A DNA stretch of 64,000 nucleotides from Eustoma russellianum (GCA_036186865.1 AP025065.1:11771192-11835191), one strand, 5' to 3'; shown: positions 7,960 to 17,927, counted from the first letter of the stretch. Notes: generated by a model not told the origin, from the sequence alone. Program-made: numbers and translations.

Positions 7960-9008
7960 TTATGACAAGTGTAATGCTACGTCTGAGGAAATAGCATCGC
8001 ATGTTGGGCAAGATAGTGAGCCGCCATGTTTGCTTCTCTGTAAACATGTATAAATTCTGGCCGATGGAGATGAAGCAGGGTCTGTAATAAGCCCGAATGG
8101 AAATTTCCAAAACCCTCTGGGGCTACTTGAGGCGCAGGTGTATTTGTTCACAATCAGTCTCTAAAATTATAGAGCGATGGAGTGGAAGGAAGTATAGCAG
8201 CCCAAACAACGCTGCCTGTATCTCTGCATGAAGAGGTGTACTCGTAGGTAATCAAAAGGAGACTACTCCTACACAGATATCTGAAGCATCTCGTAAAATA
8301 GCCCCCCCTGAAGCATAATGCCGACCAACCGCTGCATCTACATTTAATTTCAACCGGCCTGAAGGAGGTGTTCGCCACCGATTGACTTGTAGACGTGGGG
8401 AGCGAAGGGTTGGGATCCATGAAAGATGTAATGGTGGTCCTGTTGCAAGTTTTGATCCATGTATTGTTTTAAACTACACTTCAATGTCATATTAAATAGA
8501 GACCCGAATGGCGGAAGGGACAAAAGAAGTCGACTCCCCATATACCAAAGAAGCATAGGCGCGCCAGATGTTAGATATGACAATAGCTGGTACTACTATT
8601 TTTAAGACCCCAAAGAGTGTTGAAGATGTGGATCGATACCACCATGATAGCATATATTGTCGAAGATGCAAAGATATGGGCGCTAATCCGTGTAGCTCAG
8701 ATGCAAAAAAATCCCATATAGAACGAATGGTAATGCAGTATAAAAAGACATGATCAACAGTGGCAGAGGCTTGCCTGCAAAAAGGACACTGTGTTGGACG
8801 AGCCGCTGAGTACTTGCCAATGTAATCCTCAAAAGGCATAGCAGAATGAAAAAGGCGCCATAATAATAGCTTGGTGGCTGGTGAGTGATGCTTGAACCAA
8901 AAAAAATCTAGCTGATATTATCGTTGGACGTGGCGTCCGGCAAATATCATAAGCAGTGCTTAAGGAGAACTCTCCCAACGTAGACGGTGTCCAAGTAAGC
9001 AAAGATCC
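7960..9008 (-). pseudogene. LINE C ORF2 C-terminal part: zinc region and RNase H, broken
   Basis: Minus strand. The segment 8839-8492 is open and encodes the zinc region (CPFCRQASATVDHVFLYC) plus connector (IVISNIWRAYASLVYG). The RNase H follows in shifted frames (PSGRLKLNVDA near 8350, then about 8290-8160), and its end (REANMAAHYLAQH) is near 8045-8005. Several indels break it. At 9008 the code stops at the copia insertion and resumes at 20994, as shown by matching zinc/connector code in LINE E (27198-28022). Confidence 0.75.
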
Positions 9009-9050
9009 TGTAGAAATATGAGGGTTTGAGTGATTTCAAAATAAAGAAAT

Positions 9051-9088
<38 letters not shown>

Positions 9089-9248
9089 GTTGAGTATATA
9101 TATATATATACACAAGTGTACATGTATGCATGATAACTTGCCTTATTTAGCTTATATATTATGTTGCCGAACTAACGAGCCATGAAGCTTTAAAGCTTAC
9201 ATCATATGGCGAACATTTGTTGAGTTTATACTATTTTCAGGTGCCACA

Positions 9249-9312
9249 ATTAATGAACTAAAGTAGTTCATTAAGTGAAGTACTTAGTTTAATAAACTAA
9301 GTAGTTCATTAA
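9249..9312. promoter_or_regulatory. Nested inverted-repeat block near the LTR start
   Basis: Overlapping inverted repeats: AATGAACTA...TAGTTCATT, and ACTTAGTTTA-A-TAAACTAAGT with perfect 10-bp arms. The equivalent block recurs in the other five LTR copies in the window (near 18172, 25650, 34366, 58555 and 62865). Retention in diverged LTRs suggests a cis function in the U3 region; the function itself is inference. Confidence 0.5.
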
Positions 9313-9548
9313 AGGAAGATGCATTTGGAAAAGACATGAAGGCAACATGGCTATGGAAGGAAAGTTCTCTCCTCCTCCCCACATCAATTTCACACGCCAC
9401 ATATACATAATATATATATATTTTCAGTTTTTTTATAAAAGGCACATACACATGTATTCTAACGTACTATCGACACGTTATATATCTTACGAACGTACGT
9501 TTACGTCACACCACTATACTTAACTCATATTTATGAGTATATTCAGAT

Positions 9549-9568
9549 CTTATATCATATGATATAAG
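9549..9568. promoter_or_regulatory. 20-bp perfect palindrome in U3
   Basis: CTTATATCATATGATATAAG is its own reverse complement, centred on CATATG (an E-box-like hexamer). It is found in all six LTRs of the window: 9549-9568, 18472-18491, 30739-30758, 34721-34740 (last base changed), 58305-58324 and 62604-62623. A dimeric-protein binding site is a reasonable guess; no direct evidence. Confidence 0.5.
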
Positions 9569-10315
9569 ATATGGTGATGACAAATTAAATACGACACGAT
9601 AAAAGGTTCTAAACCGAAATTCGTCGTATCGGGCGATACCGAAACTTCGCCAACGTGTCACGTACTTGCCATAAATAAATGGCCAGCCCATATACATCAA
9701 AATTTATTAAAAATTTCGTGCCATACACTGTATATTGAGACAAAAATACTTTCCATGTTGGCACACACAAATCATCCCACATTTAGGCCAAAATGTGAAG
9801 ATTCCAATTTTATTTTTGTCACATGTTTATGGTACCACTTTAAATCAGCCAAGTGCTGGAAATTAAAGTATATATTATATATATTATGTATAACATAATA
9901 TATATAGCATGTGCAAAAGTTGGAATTTAAATTAGAGAAAAATCGGGTAATCGATAAATATCGAAAATTCGGTTTTCTACGCACTTGACATGGAACGTTT
10001 TTCTTGAACATGATGTGGCACGTATCTAGACACTTTTTACATATAATATACATCTTAAAGTGTTCTAGAAAATTAAATTAAGGGCTGATTGGAATATTAC
10101 ATGTGTGTATTATTAAATGTGCACTATTTTTCAAAGTTAGCAAAAATAAATTTCAGCACATGTATATACATACTACACGCCACCTACAGCTGAATTGGAG
10201 CACATGTGGAGTCTTGTTGGCATGTTGATTGGTCAAGGATCAATCATACAATGTTGATGGATCAAAGAGAGAAGCTACAAAAGGTAAGTTTTCAACATAC
10301 ACCTCTCTTATGTCA

Positions 10316-10656
10316 CATGCTGAAAATTTCAGCATGTCACACATCTTGTGGCCGATTTCTTCAACATTAAGGGAGATATTTTGTTGATTTTTCATTAAGG
10401 AATAAATCAAAGGAGTTATGGAAATGATTTGAATTGTAAGTGTGATATTCTTTATATCACACATGCTGAAATTTTTCAGCATGTGTGTGAAAATGTTGTG
10501 GCCGAATATGACACCCTTTTTGTGTCCAAGTTCATTCATCAATTGATAGCAAGACTTACCATGTATTATTGATTCATTTTAGTGAGAAAAATCAAAGTAA
10601 ATTGGGGATTATCTTGAATAAACATGCATGATGCACATGCTGAAAATTTCAGCATG
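10316..10656. promoter_or_regulatory. Three-copy palindromic array TGCTGAAA/TTTCAGCA
   Basis: Three inverted repeats built on TGCTGAAA and its complement: 10316-10336 (10-bp arms, 1-nt centre), 10458-10487 (13-bp arms CACACATGCTGAA / TTCAGCATGTGTG, 4-nt loop) and 10636-10656. GGCCGA follows each within about 40 nt. Related arrays occur in elements 2 and 3. Sirevirus LTRs are known, from memory, to carry multicopy palindromic motifs upstream of the core promoter, which supports a regulatory reading. Confidence 0.5.
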
Positions 10657-10982
10657 GCAAGGAGCATAATGGCCGAATTTTGGTGAGGAAGGAAGGAAGA
10701 ATTTTTTGTCTCACAATTTATGTGAATATCTCTCAATTTATGGAATGTATTATGTGATGATTATTTGGCACATGTTTAAAGTGTTTATTTCAGATTTTTC
10801 ATGTCATCAAATGATGACAACATTGAGCCAATCAAAAGGTGCCAAGTAAGCAATGACTAAATGATGGTCCAATGGAATGATGCCAAGCAAGCAAAACTTT
10901 GTCACCATGATGTCTCACACCCTCTCAAGCACTTAAAAGGAAATTTTCAAGAGGGGAGAAGCATGCATAGGGGACGGCTGGA

Positions 10983-10991
10983 CCTATAAGG
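10983..10991 (+). promoter_or_regulatory. Candidate TATA box of element 1
   Basis: CCTATAAGG precedes an A-rich leader (GAAGAAAGAGAAGAACAAAC). The corresponding place in element 2 reads CATAAAAAG followed by a similar leader. Position between the palindromic array and the LTR end fits a U3/R boundary, but no transcript data support it. A second TATAAAAGG at about 9435 is an alternative. Confidence 0.3.
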
Positions 10992-12066
10992 AAGAAAGAG
11001 AAGAACAAACAAATACAACACCAAGAATTGCATTCTAAAGTGATCAAAGTGCCAAGCCTCTTTTCTCCTACATCTTCTTTCTTTCTTCTCTTGTAAAAAG
11101 CCTATTGTACTTTATTTCTTTCATCCTTGAATAGGCTTCATAGAAACCACCATTCATTCATCATTGTACAAGATTGATCAAGGTGTGATCAATCTTCATT
11201 CTAGCAAGGTGGTGGTGTTCGTGTGAATTGTACTCACAATACAAGGTTTGTAAAGTGTTGGAGTTAAGGTGTAACTCTATCAACCCTGCGGTAAGGTGTA
11301 CTGCGTGTGTGAAATTAGTGTGAACCAAGGAAGGTGTTCCTTGAAGACTGGAGTAGGTTGTTTATAACCGAACCAGTATAAAATTCTTGGTGCAATTTAC
11401 TTTCTGCATTTACGTTTCAGTTTCTGCGCTGTTTACTCATATTGTTCACGTTCGCAAAAATAGTAAACGTTTTCTAAAAATTATAAAAATTTCCAGAAAC
11501 ATACATAAACGTTCTAGGGTTAATTTGGCATAAGTTTCAACCCTTTTGGACAAGTATAGGTCAGTCAAACATCAAAAGTTCTGAGACTAGTGCAGTCTGA
11601 TTTTCAGACTTGCAAAGGTTGAGACTTTGGTGGTATTTGACCTACTTCCCAAAAGAATTTTCAAAAACTGTTTCAACCCATTTCAATATAGTGTGTGAGG
11701 AGTTATTGGTCAAATTTTCAGATCATTTAGGCATTCACACAAATAGGAATTAATTTTTTAAAACCATCTACCGTTTCTGGCAGATTTGCACAATCTGAGT
11801 GCCAACGGTTTTTGAAGGGGTTAAAGGTTGAATTTTGATTTGAAATTTTTAGGGGACCCTCACAACATCTGAGGCTAAGTTCTCTCAAAATTTCATAATT
11901 TTTGGAGACCTCTAACCTAGGTTTTAAAACGTTTTAAAAGTGGTACTGAAAACAGAATCTGTTTTCAGAACTTGAATTGGTTAGGTTTAAAGAAATTTTA
12001 AAAACCGTATTTTCCGCACCACCTATTCAACCCCCCCTTCTAGTGGTGCCTTGCAGATCCTACAAG

Positions 12067-12077
12067 TGGTATCAGAG
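12067..12077 (+). promoter_or_regulatory. Primer-binding site (initiator Met tRNA)
   Basis: TGGTATCAGAG begins two bases after the 5' LTR end and matches the complement of the 3' end of plant initiator methionine tRNA, the usual primer for Ty1/copia elements. Confidence 0.9.
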
Positions 12078-12116
12078 TAGGAATACTCACGACAAGGAAT
12101 CCAACGATTCAGTGAG

Positions 12117-14033
12117 ATGGCATCCACAAATCTCAAAACCGAACAAGAAGGTATGTCGAGCCAAAGGCCTCCACTCTTTGACGGTGAGTCTTTTATTCAA
12201 TGGAAACTTAGGATGAAACTTTTTCTTATGGCTATAGACATAGACCTTTGGTCAATAATTGAAGATGGTCCATATGTCCCATCTAAATTGTCCATTGTAG
12301 ATGGAGTCACACTAGAAGTAATTAAAACGAGACAAGACTATACTAGTGAAGACAAAAAGAAACTGAGTATGAATGCTAAGGCCATGCAATTACTCTTAAA
12401 TGGTTTAAGTAAGAGTGAGTCTAGTTATGTGTCCAATTGTTCGAGTGCACAAGAAATGTGGAGAATCTTAGAAATGAAACACGAAGGCACGAGTCAAGTC
12501 AAAGAGTCTAAAATCAATATGCTTATGTCTACTCTTGAGTCTTTCAAGTTGTTGCCTAATGAGTCAATTGTTGATATGGATCTTCGTTTGACTAACATCT
12601 ATAACTCTCTTGAGTCTCTTGGTAAGGCTTTTACAACGCAGGAAAAAGTACAGAAAGTCCTACGGAGCCTACCTTCAGAATGGGATCCTAAAGTGACTGC
12701 CATAGAAGAAAGCAAGGAGACTAAGTCAATAAAAATGGAAGAACTCATTGGTTCACTAAAAGTGTATGAAAACAAACTCATTATTCGGAAATCGGAATCA
12801 ACCAAACAAGGTAAGACAATTGCTTTTAAATCAAATGAATACGTCTCCCCTCCCTCCGATCACATAGATGATAGTGATTCCGAATCGGATAATGATGACT
12901 TAATTCTATTGGCAAAAGGACTAAGAAGATTCATGAGAAAATCATTTAGAAATAAAAACAAGGGCACTACATCTAAGAGAAATAAAAACAAGTCAAATGA
13001 TAAGGACATTAAATGTTATGAATGCGGCAAACTCGGACACTTATCATATGACTGCCCAAACAAAGAAAAGCAAACTAATAAGTACCCTGACAAGGAGCGG
13101 AACAAAAATAGACCCGTCTCAGATCCTAAACAAAGGAAACGTGCACTAAAGGCCTCCACATGGAGTGACTCATCAGACTCTGAAACTGAGACCGAAGAGG
13201 AGACCGCTCAAGTCTGCTTCGCTTCAAAGGCGTCTAATGAGGTATCATCCGATTCTGACTCTGACTCTGAACCTTCTTATGATGATCTTTTTAGTCAGTA
13301 TCTTGAATTACACAAATTTACTAAGACTCTCGCAAAAGAAAAGAAACGTTTAATTGAAGACAAGAAACTGTTAGAATCTTCTAACGAGAATCTTGTCGCT
13401 CAATTAAGCGATTCAAAGAAAGAGTCTTCATGTGTCATCACTGCATTAAAAACCGAGATCTCATCATTGACTTCTCAAAATAATGAAATGAAATCCGAGA
13501 TTTCAAATTTGAAATCAAGGAATACAGATTTAGAGAAAATGATGAAACAATTCGATACAGGGTCAAACATGCTGCATCGCATCATATTATCGCAAAAGCA
13601 TGACAGTGACAAAACTGGATTGGGGTACGTTGATACTAACGAAGTATCCACCAAACCAACCAAGTTTGTTGTGTCTAAAAAGGTAGACACCCCTAAGCAT
13701 CAAGTGGCGTCTAAGATGACGCAAAAAGCACCCCCTTCCACACGCCCCACTCCCTCATATCATGTGAAATATAATGTTGTACCATATAGATATGAGAAGA
13801 AGAGATCAATGCATACACGGAATACATATCATCCACGCACCACGCACACACACACAAGGACATATCACAAACGTCCTTCATACAATGAGTATAGGGGAGT
13901 CCTTGGGCAAAGACCCAAAGTACATGCACCACATGTATACTATATCGCACCTTCATCTACTTTCTTGCCATTCGATAGACCGAGAAGGATCACCCAAGTA
14001 TGGGTACCGAAAGGTACCTTTACTAAAAGGTGA
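12117..14033 (+). CDS. gag: Element 1 Gag polyprotein (Sirevirus type, 638 aa)
   Basis: Structural protein that would form the virus-like particle. ATG at 12117 lies 40 nt after the primer site. Residues ~1-220 are a UBN2-type Gag region (PPLFDGESFIQWKLRMKLFL, AQEMWRILE, EKVQKVLRSLP). A basic stretch precedes the zinc knuckle C300-x2-C303-x4-H308-x4-C313 (CYECGKLGHLSYDC). An acidic Ser/Asp run (SDSDSDSEPSYDD, from about 378) leads into a long coiled coil (about 398-480). The Tyr/His/Arg-rich C terminus ends WVPKGTFTKR. The large C-terminal extension is typical of Sireviruses. Gag ends with TGA at 14031-14033; pol is in another frame. The C-terminal half is the part kept in non-autonomous elements 2 and 3. 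Confidence 0.93.
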   Translation: MASTNLKTEQEGMSSQRPPLFDGESFIQWKLRMKLFLMAIDIDLWSIIEDGPYVPSKLSIVDGVTLEVIKTRQDYTSEDKKKLSMNAKAMQLLLNGLSKSESSYVSNCSSAQEMWRILEMKHEGTSQVKESKINMLMSTLESFKLLPNESIVDMDLRLTNIYNSLESLGKAFTTQEKVQKVLRSLPSEWDPKVTAIEESKETKSIKMEELIGSLKVYENKLIIRKSESTKQGKTIAFKSNEYVSPPSDHIDDSDSESDNDDLILLAKGLRRFMRKSFRNKNKGTTSKRNKNKSNDKDIKCYECGKLGHLSYDCPNKEKQTNKYPDKERNKNRPVSDPKQRKRALKASTWSDSSDSETETEEETAQVCFASKASNEVSSDSDSDSEPSYDDLFSQYLELHKFTKTLAKEKKRLIEDKKLLESSNENLVAQLSDSKKESSCVITALKTEISSLTSQNNEMKSEISNLKSRNTDLEKMMKQFDTGSNMLHRIILSQKHDSDKTGLGYVDTNEVSTKPTKFVVSKKVDTPKHQVASKMTQKAPPSTRPTPSYHVKYNVVPYRYEKKRSMHTRNTYHPRTTHTHTRTYHKRPSYNEYRGVLGQRPKVHAPHVYYIAPSSTFLPFDRPRRITQVWVPKGTFTKR

Positions 14034-14037
14034 TTAA

Positions 14038-17000
14038 CTAACTCGAAAGGACCCAAAATTAAAAGGGTACCTAAATCACCTTTTCACATTGCAGGGAGAC
14101 CACTCCTCGAAAGATACATCAATAAAGTGGTTCCTTGACAGTGGTTGCTCGAGGCACATGACAGGTGACCCGAGACTGTTCTCCAAATTAAAGAAGGTCA
14201 CAAAAGGCGGATCCGTGACCTTTGGAGACAACAATGAAGGAAAGATCATCGGAAAAGGTACGATTGGCAATCCGAATACACTTCAAATCTCCAACGTGTT
14301 TTTGGTAAGCAACTTATCTTACAATCTTCTTAGTATTTCTCAATTTGTTGACAATGGTTTCAATGTGTGTTTTACTCACCCTTATTGTAATATAATAAAT
14401 AAAAATGGAGAAACCGTGTTAAAAGGAAAACGTGAAGGAAATATATTCACACTATCTATGGATGATGTAGTAGATGCCAAAGTCAAATGCTTTATGTCAA
14501 ATGAACCCAATGTGAATTTGTGGCATAGACGTCTAGGACACATAGGTATTTCTACATTAGATAAATTGCAACGAAAGAGCCTAGTACGGGGATTGCCTAA
14601 GCTTGATTTAGACAACTTTCAGTTGTGTGAATCTTGCATAAAAGGCAAACAAACACGTGAGTCACTTAAGCCTAAAAATGAGATAAGCACGACTAGAATA
14701 CTAGAACTATTGCATATCGATTTGTTTGGTCCTAGTCGCACCACAAGCCTTGGTGGGCGTCACTATGCATGCGTAATTGTTGATGACTTTTCTCGTTATA
14801 CTTGGACTTTATTTCTTCCACATAAGGATGATAGCGCCGTAGAAATAGCTAAATTAATTAAACAACTTGAGAATCAATACGGCGTAAATGTGAAAAGAAT
14901 AAGAAGCGATAGAGGCGGTGAGTTTAAAAATAAAGAGATGATTTCATTTTGTGAAGAAAAAGGAATTAAACATGAGTTTTCGCCACCTAGAACTCCACAA
15001 TTAAATGGAGTAGTAGAAAGAAAGAATCGCACACTACAAGAAATCGCTAGAACCATGCTTTGCGAAAATAAATTGCCTAGATTTCTGTGGGCGGAAGCCG
15101 TAAATTGTGCATGCTATATTGTAAATCGCCTAACTATAAGAAAGAAAATAAACAAGACGCCTTACGAAATTTTGAATGATCGTATGCCTAAGATAGATTA
15201 TTTTCGTGTGTTTGGATGCAAATGTTTTGTATTGAATACAAAAGATAACTTAGATAAATTTGAATCCAAATCAATTGAGTGCATTTTTATTGGGTATTCC
15301 ATAAATTCAAAAGCATATAGATGTTATGATCCTATCACTAGACAAATCATAGAATCTATTCATGTTAAATTCAACGAATTTGGAGAGATTAATAAAGAAA
15401 AGGAATATGATGATGATTTTGAATTGAAACCCGTTTTGGATGAAGAAAATGATTCTTTTGATATGCATGAGATGAATGAAACACTAGAAATGCATGATCA
15501 TATAGAAATGCATGATAACCTAGAAAATAATCAACCAAAATGGCATAGAGATCACCCACATGATCTCATCATAGGCGACATCACTCACGGTGTGCGACCA
15601 CGTAGAAGAATCACTTCGGATGAAATAAATGAATTTCATGCTATGATTTCTGAAATTGAGCCTAAAAATGTGCATGATGCTTTGAGTGATTCATCTTGGA
15701 TTGATGCTATGCATGACGAACTTAATCAATTCGTTAGAAATGATGTATGGGATTTAGTGTCACGACCACAAGATAAGACAATAATAGGCACAAAGTGGGT
15801 ATTTAGGAACAAAATGAATGAGGAAGGAAAGGTCGTTAGAAATAAAGCAAGACTCGTAGCTCAAGGATATAATCAAGAAGAAGGAATAGACTACGATGAA
15901 ACATTTGCACCCGTAGCACGTTTAGAAGCTATACGACTCTTACTTGCTATTGCTTGCTTGAAAGATTTTAAATTGTATCAAATGGACGTCAAAAGTGCTT
16001 TTCTAAACGGATTTATACAAGAAGAAGTATACGTGAAGCAACCACCCGGTTTTGAAGATTTGAAACATCCAGATCACGTGTACAAACTAAAGAAGGCACT
16101 ATATGGCCTAAAGCAAGCGCCGAGAGCATGGTATGATCGTTTTGCCACTTTTCTTTTAGAAAATAATTTCAAACGTGGTACTATAGATAGTACACTATTT
16201 TTGAAACAAGAAAAATCAGATTTACTTATTATTCAAATCTACGTAGATGACATTATTTTTGGTTCTACCTCACATAGACTCGTTAAGGATTTTGAAAATT
16301 GTATGAAAGCTGAATTTGAAATGTCTATGGTTGGTGAACTTAATTATTTTCTTGGCTTGCAGATTAAGCAAACGAGTAAAGGAATTCATATAAACCAAGC
16401 TAAGTACGTAAACGACATGATCAAGAAATTCAATTTTGAAAATTTGAAACCATCCCCCACGCCTATGAGTGTCACAACTAAATTAGACAAAGATGAACAT
16501 GGTAAAGATGTTGATAATGGATTATATAGATCTATGATAGGTTCTTTACTATATCTAACTGCTAGTAGGCCTGACATTATGTTTAGCGTATGCATGTGTG
16601 CTCGTTTTCAAAGTCAACCTAAGGTGTCACACTTAAATGCGGTAAAAAGAATATTCCGCTATATTAAGCACACGCCCACCTTAGGTATTTGGTACGATAA
16701 GGATTCTACATTCGACTTACATGCTTATACTGATGCAGATTATGGTGGCTGCAAAATAGATACAAAAAGCACGAGCGGAACTTGCCAATTTATAGGAAAT
16801 TCCCTTATTTCATGGTTTTCCAAAAAGCAAGCAAGTGTTGCTTTGTCCACTACTGAGGCTGAGTATATGGCTCTTAGCCTTTGTTGCACACAGTTGTTGT
16901 GGATAAAACAACAACTTTCGGATTTTGGAATTACCGTAGATAAAATTCCTATATATTGTGATAGTGTGAGTGCAATAAATTTGTCTAAGAACCCCGTATT

Positions 17001-17190
17001 ACACTCTAAGGCTAAGCATATAGAAGTTCGCTATCATTTTCTTCGTGATCACGTTAACAATGGTAATATTGTCATAGATCACGTACGCACAGAATCGCAA
17101 GTAGCAGATATATTTACAAAGGCCTTAAATCAAGCCACATTTGAATCTCTCCGTTCTAAATTAGGCATGCTTCCTGTTGATGTGATTTAA
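14038..17190 (+). CDS. pol: Element 1 Pol polyprotein (protease, integrase, RT, RNase H)
   Basis: Single open frame of about 1050 codons, open from 14038 with no early ATG; numbering here counts the TTG at 14089 as 1. Aspartic protease: DSGCSRHMTG (Asp17). Integrase zinc finger: H146, H151, C180, C183. Integrase core D211, D274, E310 with exactly 35 residues between the last two. RT: WVFRNKMNEEGKVVRNKARLVAQGY and YVDD at 718-721. RNase H: Asp882/Asp884 (DADYGG) and STTEAEYMAL. Ends GMLPVDVI-stop. No internal stop was seen, so the enzyme set looks complete. Because it is offset from gag it needs frameshifting, read-through or splicing to be expressed; the 5' boundary of the mature product is unknown. 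Confidence 0.93.
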   Translation, partial: LTRKDPKLKGYLNHLFTLQGDHSSKDTSIKWFLDSGCSRHMTGDPRLFSKLKKVTKGGSVTFGDNNEGKIIGKGTIGNPNTLQISNVFLVSNLSYNLLSISQFVDNGFNVCFTHPYCNIINKNGETVLKGKREGNIFTLSMDDVVDAKVKCFMSNEPNVNLWHRRLGHIGISTLDKLQRKSLVRGLPKLDLDNFQLCESCIKGKQTRESLKPKNEISTTRILELLHIDLFGPSRTTSLGGRHYACVIVDDFSRYTWTLFLPHKDDSAVEIAKLIKQLENQYGVNVKRIRSDRGGEFKNKEMISFCEEKGIKHEFSPPRTPQLNGVVERKNRTLQEIARTMLCENKLPRFLWAEAVNCACYIVNRLTIRKKINKTPYEILNDRMPKIDYFRVFGCKCFVLNTKDNLDKFESKSIECIFIGYSINSKAYRCYDPITRQIIESIHVKFNEFGEINKEKEYDDDFELKPVLDEENDSFDMHEMNETLEMHDHIEMHDNLENNQPKWHRDHPHDLIIGDITHGVRPRRRITSDEINEFHAMISEIEPKNVHDALSDSSWIDAMHDELNQFVRNDVWDLVSRPQDKTIIGTKWVFRNKMNEEGKVVRNKARLVAQGYNQEEGIDYDETFAPVARLEAIRLLLAIACLKDFKLYQMDVKSAFLNGFIQEEVYVKQPPGFEDLKHPDHVYKLKKALYGLKQAPRAWYDRFATFLLENNFKRGTIDSTLFLKQEKSDLLIIQIYVDDIIFGSTSHRLVKDFENCMKAEFEMSMVGELNYFLGLQIKQTSKGIHINQAKYVNDMIKKFNFENLKPSPTPMSVTTKLDKDEHGKDVDNGLYRSMIGSLLYLTASRPDIMFSVCMCARFQSQPKVSHLNAVKRIFRYIKHTPTLGIWYDKDSTFDLHAYTDADYGGCKIDTKSTSGTCQFIGNSLISWFSKKQASVALSTTEAEYMALSLCCTQLLWIKQQLSDFGITVDKIPIYCDSVSAINLSKNPVLHSKAKHIEVRYHFLRDHVNNGNIVIDHVRTESQVADIFTKALNQATFESLRSKLGMLPVDVI

Positions 17191-17412
17191 TGCGATATTA
17201 TTTGATTTACTTTCCTTTTTGACAGGAATCTTTTGATTAACTTTCCAAAATAAAGGGGGAGAGAGAAGCATGATTTAAGGGGGAGAGAGAGATTTAAGGG
17301 GGAGAGAGATCACTGATTGATCCTAATTGCATGAATCAAGGGGGAGCCGGATTTGAAATTCGAAATTCAAATTTCAAATCTGTGCATAATTCAAGGGGGA
17401 GAGATAACACTT
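17191..17412 (+). other. Post-pol spacer with repeated polypurine-like tracts (first copy)
   Basis: Non-coding, with AAGGGGGAG repeated about five times (near 17251, 17277, 17296, 17339, 17393) in AT-rich spacers. Such multiplied polypurine-like tracts ahead of the 3' LTR are a Sirevirus trait. An inverted AAATTCGAAATTC / GAATTTGAAATTT-like stretch lies near 17350-17385. The copy is cut by the N gap. Confidence 0.75.
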
Positions 17413-17422
17413 NNNNNNNNNN
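17413..17422. other. Assembly gap (10 N) with duplicated flank
   Basis: Ten N. The 458 bases after the gap (17423-17880) repeat 16954-17411 exactly, covering the pol C terminus and the AAGGGGGAG region. A biological duplication would hardly stop precisely at an N run, so this is most likely two overlapping contig ends placed side by side. Confidence 0.9.
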
Positions 17423-17927
17423 TATTGTGATAGTGTGAGTGCAATAAATTTGTCTAAGAACCCCGTATTACACTCTAAGGCTAAGCATATAGAAGTTCGC
17501 TATCATTTTCTTCGTGATCACGTTAACAATGGTAATATTGTCATAGATCACGTACGCACAGAATCGCAAGTAGCAGATATATTTACAAAGGCCTTAAATC
17601 AAGCCACATTTGAATCTCTCCGTTCTAAATTAGGCATGCTTCCTGTTGATGTGATTTAATGCGATATTATTTGATTTACTTTCCTTTTTGACAGGAATCT
17701 TTTGATTAACTTTCCAAAATAAAGGGGGAGAGAGAAGCATGATTTAAGGGGGAGAGAGAGATTTAAGGGGGAGAGAGATCACTGATTGATCCTAATTGCA
17801 TGAATCAAGGGGGAGCCGGATTTGAAATTCGAAATTCAAATTTCAAATCTGTGCATAATTCAAGGGGGAGAGATAACACTCAAATCATGTACACTAGTTA
17901 TTTTGAAAATCATCAAAAGGGGGAGAT
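17423..17927 (+). other. Duplicated pol end and spacer, final polypurine tract
   Basis: 17423-17662 repeats the last 79 codons of pol (to GMLPVDVI-stop) and must not be counted as a gene. The spacer repeats follow. The functional polypurine tract AAAAGGGGGAGAT at 17915-17927 directly abuts the 3' LTR. Confidence 0.88.

Larger units (their letters stand above)
9009..12064 (+). repeat. Element 1 5' LTR (3056 bp)
   Basis: Starts TGTAGAAATATGAGGG and ends GCAGATCCTACA. Notable content: (TA)n at 9055-9084 and about 9097-9112; a nested inverted-repeat block at 9249-9312; a 20-bp palindrome at 9549-9568; three CATGCTGAAA/TTTCAGCATG inverted repeats (10316-10336, 10458-10487, 10636-10656). A TATA-like CCTATAAGG lies at 10983-10991 upstream of a purine-rich stretch. 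Peptides read in it on either strand are AT-rich and without conserved motifs. Confidence 0.92.

Noticed and set aside
9772..10053. 93-codon minus-strand frame repeated at 18695-18976
   Set aside because: Lies wholly in the LTR, is AT-rich, and the equivalent place in elements 2 and 3 does not keep it open.
17251..17400. Regularly spaced AAGGGGGAG repeats as a CRISPR-like array
   Set aside because: Repeats are about 9 nt with uneven spacing next to an LTR in a plant retrotransposon; they are polypurine-like tracts.
17435..17659. Separate small gene after the gap
   Set aside because: Exact duplicate of the pol C terminus produced by the probable contig overlap at the N run.
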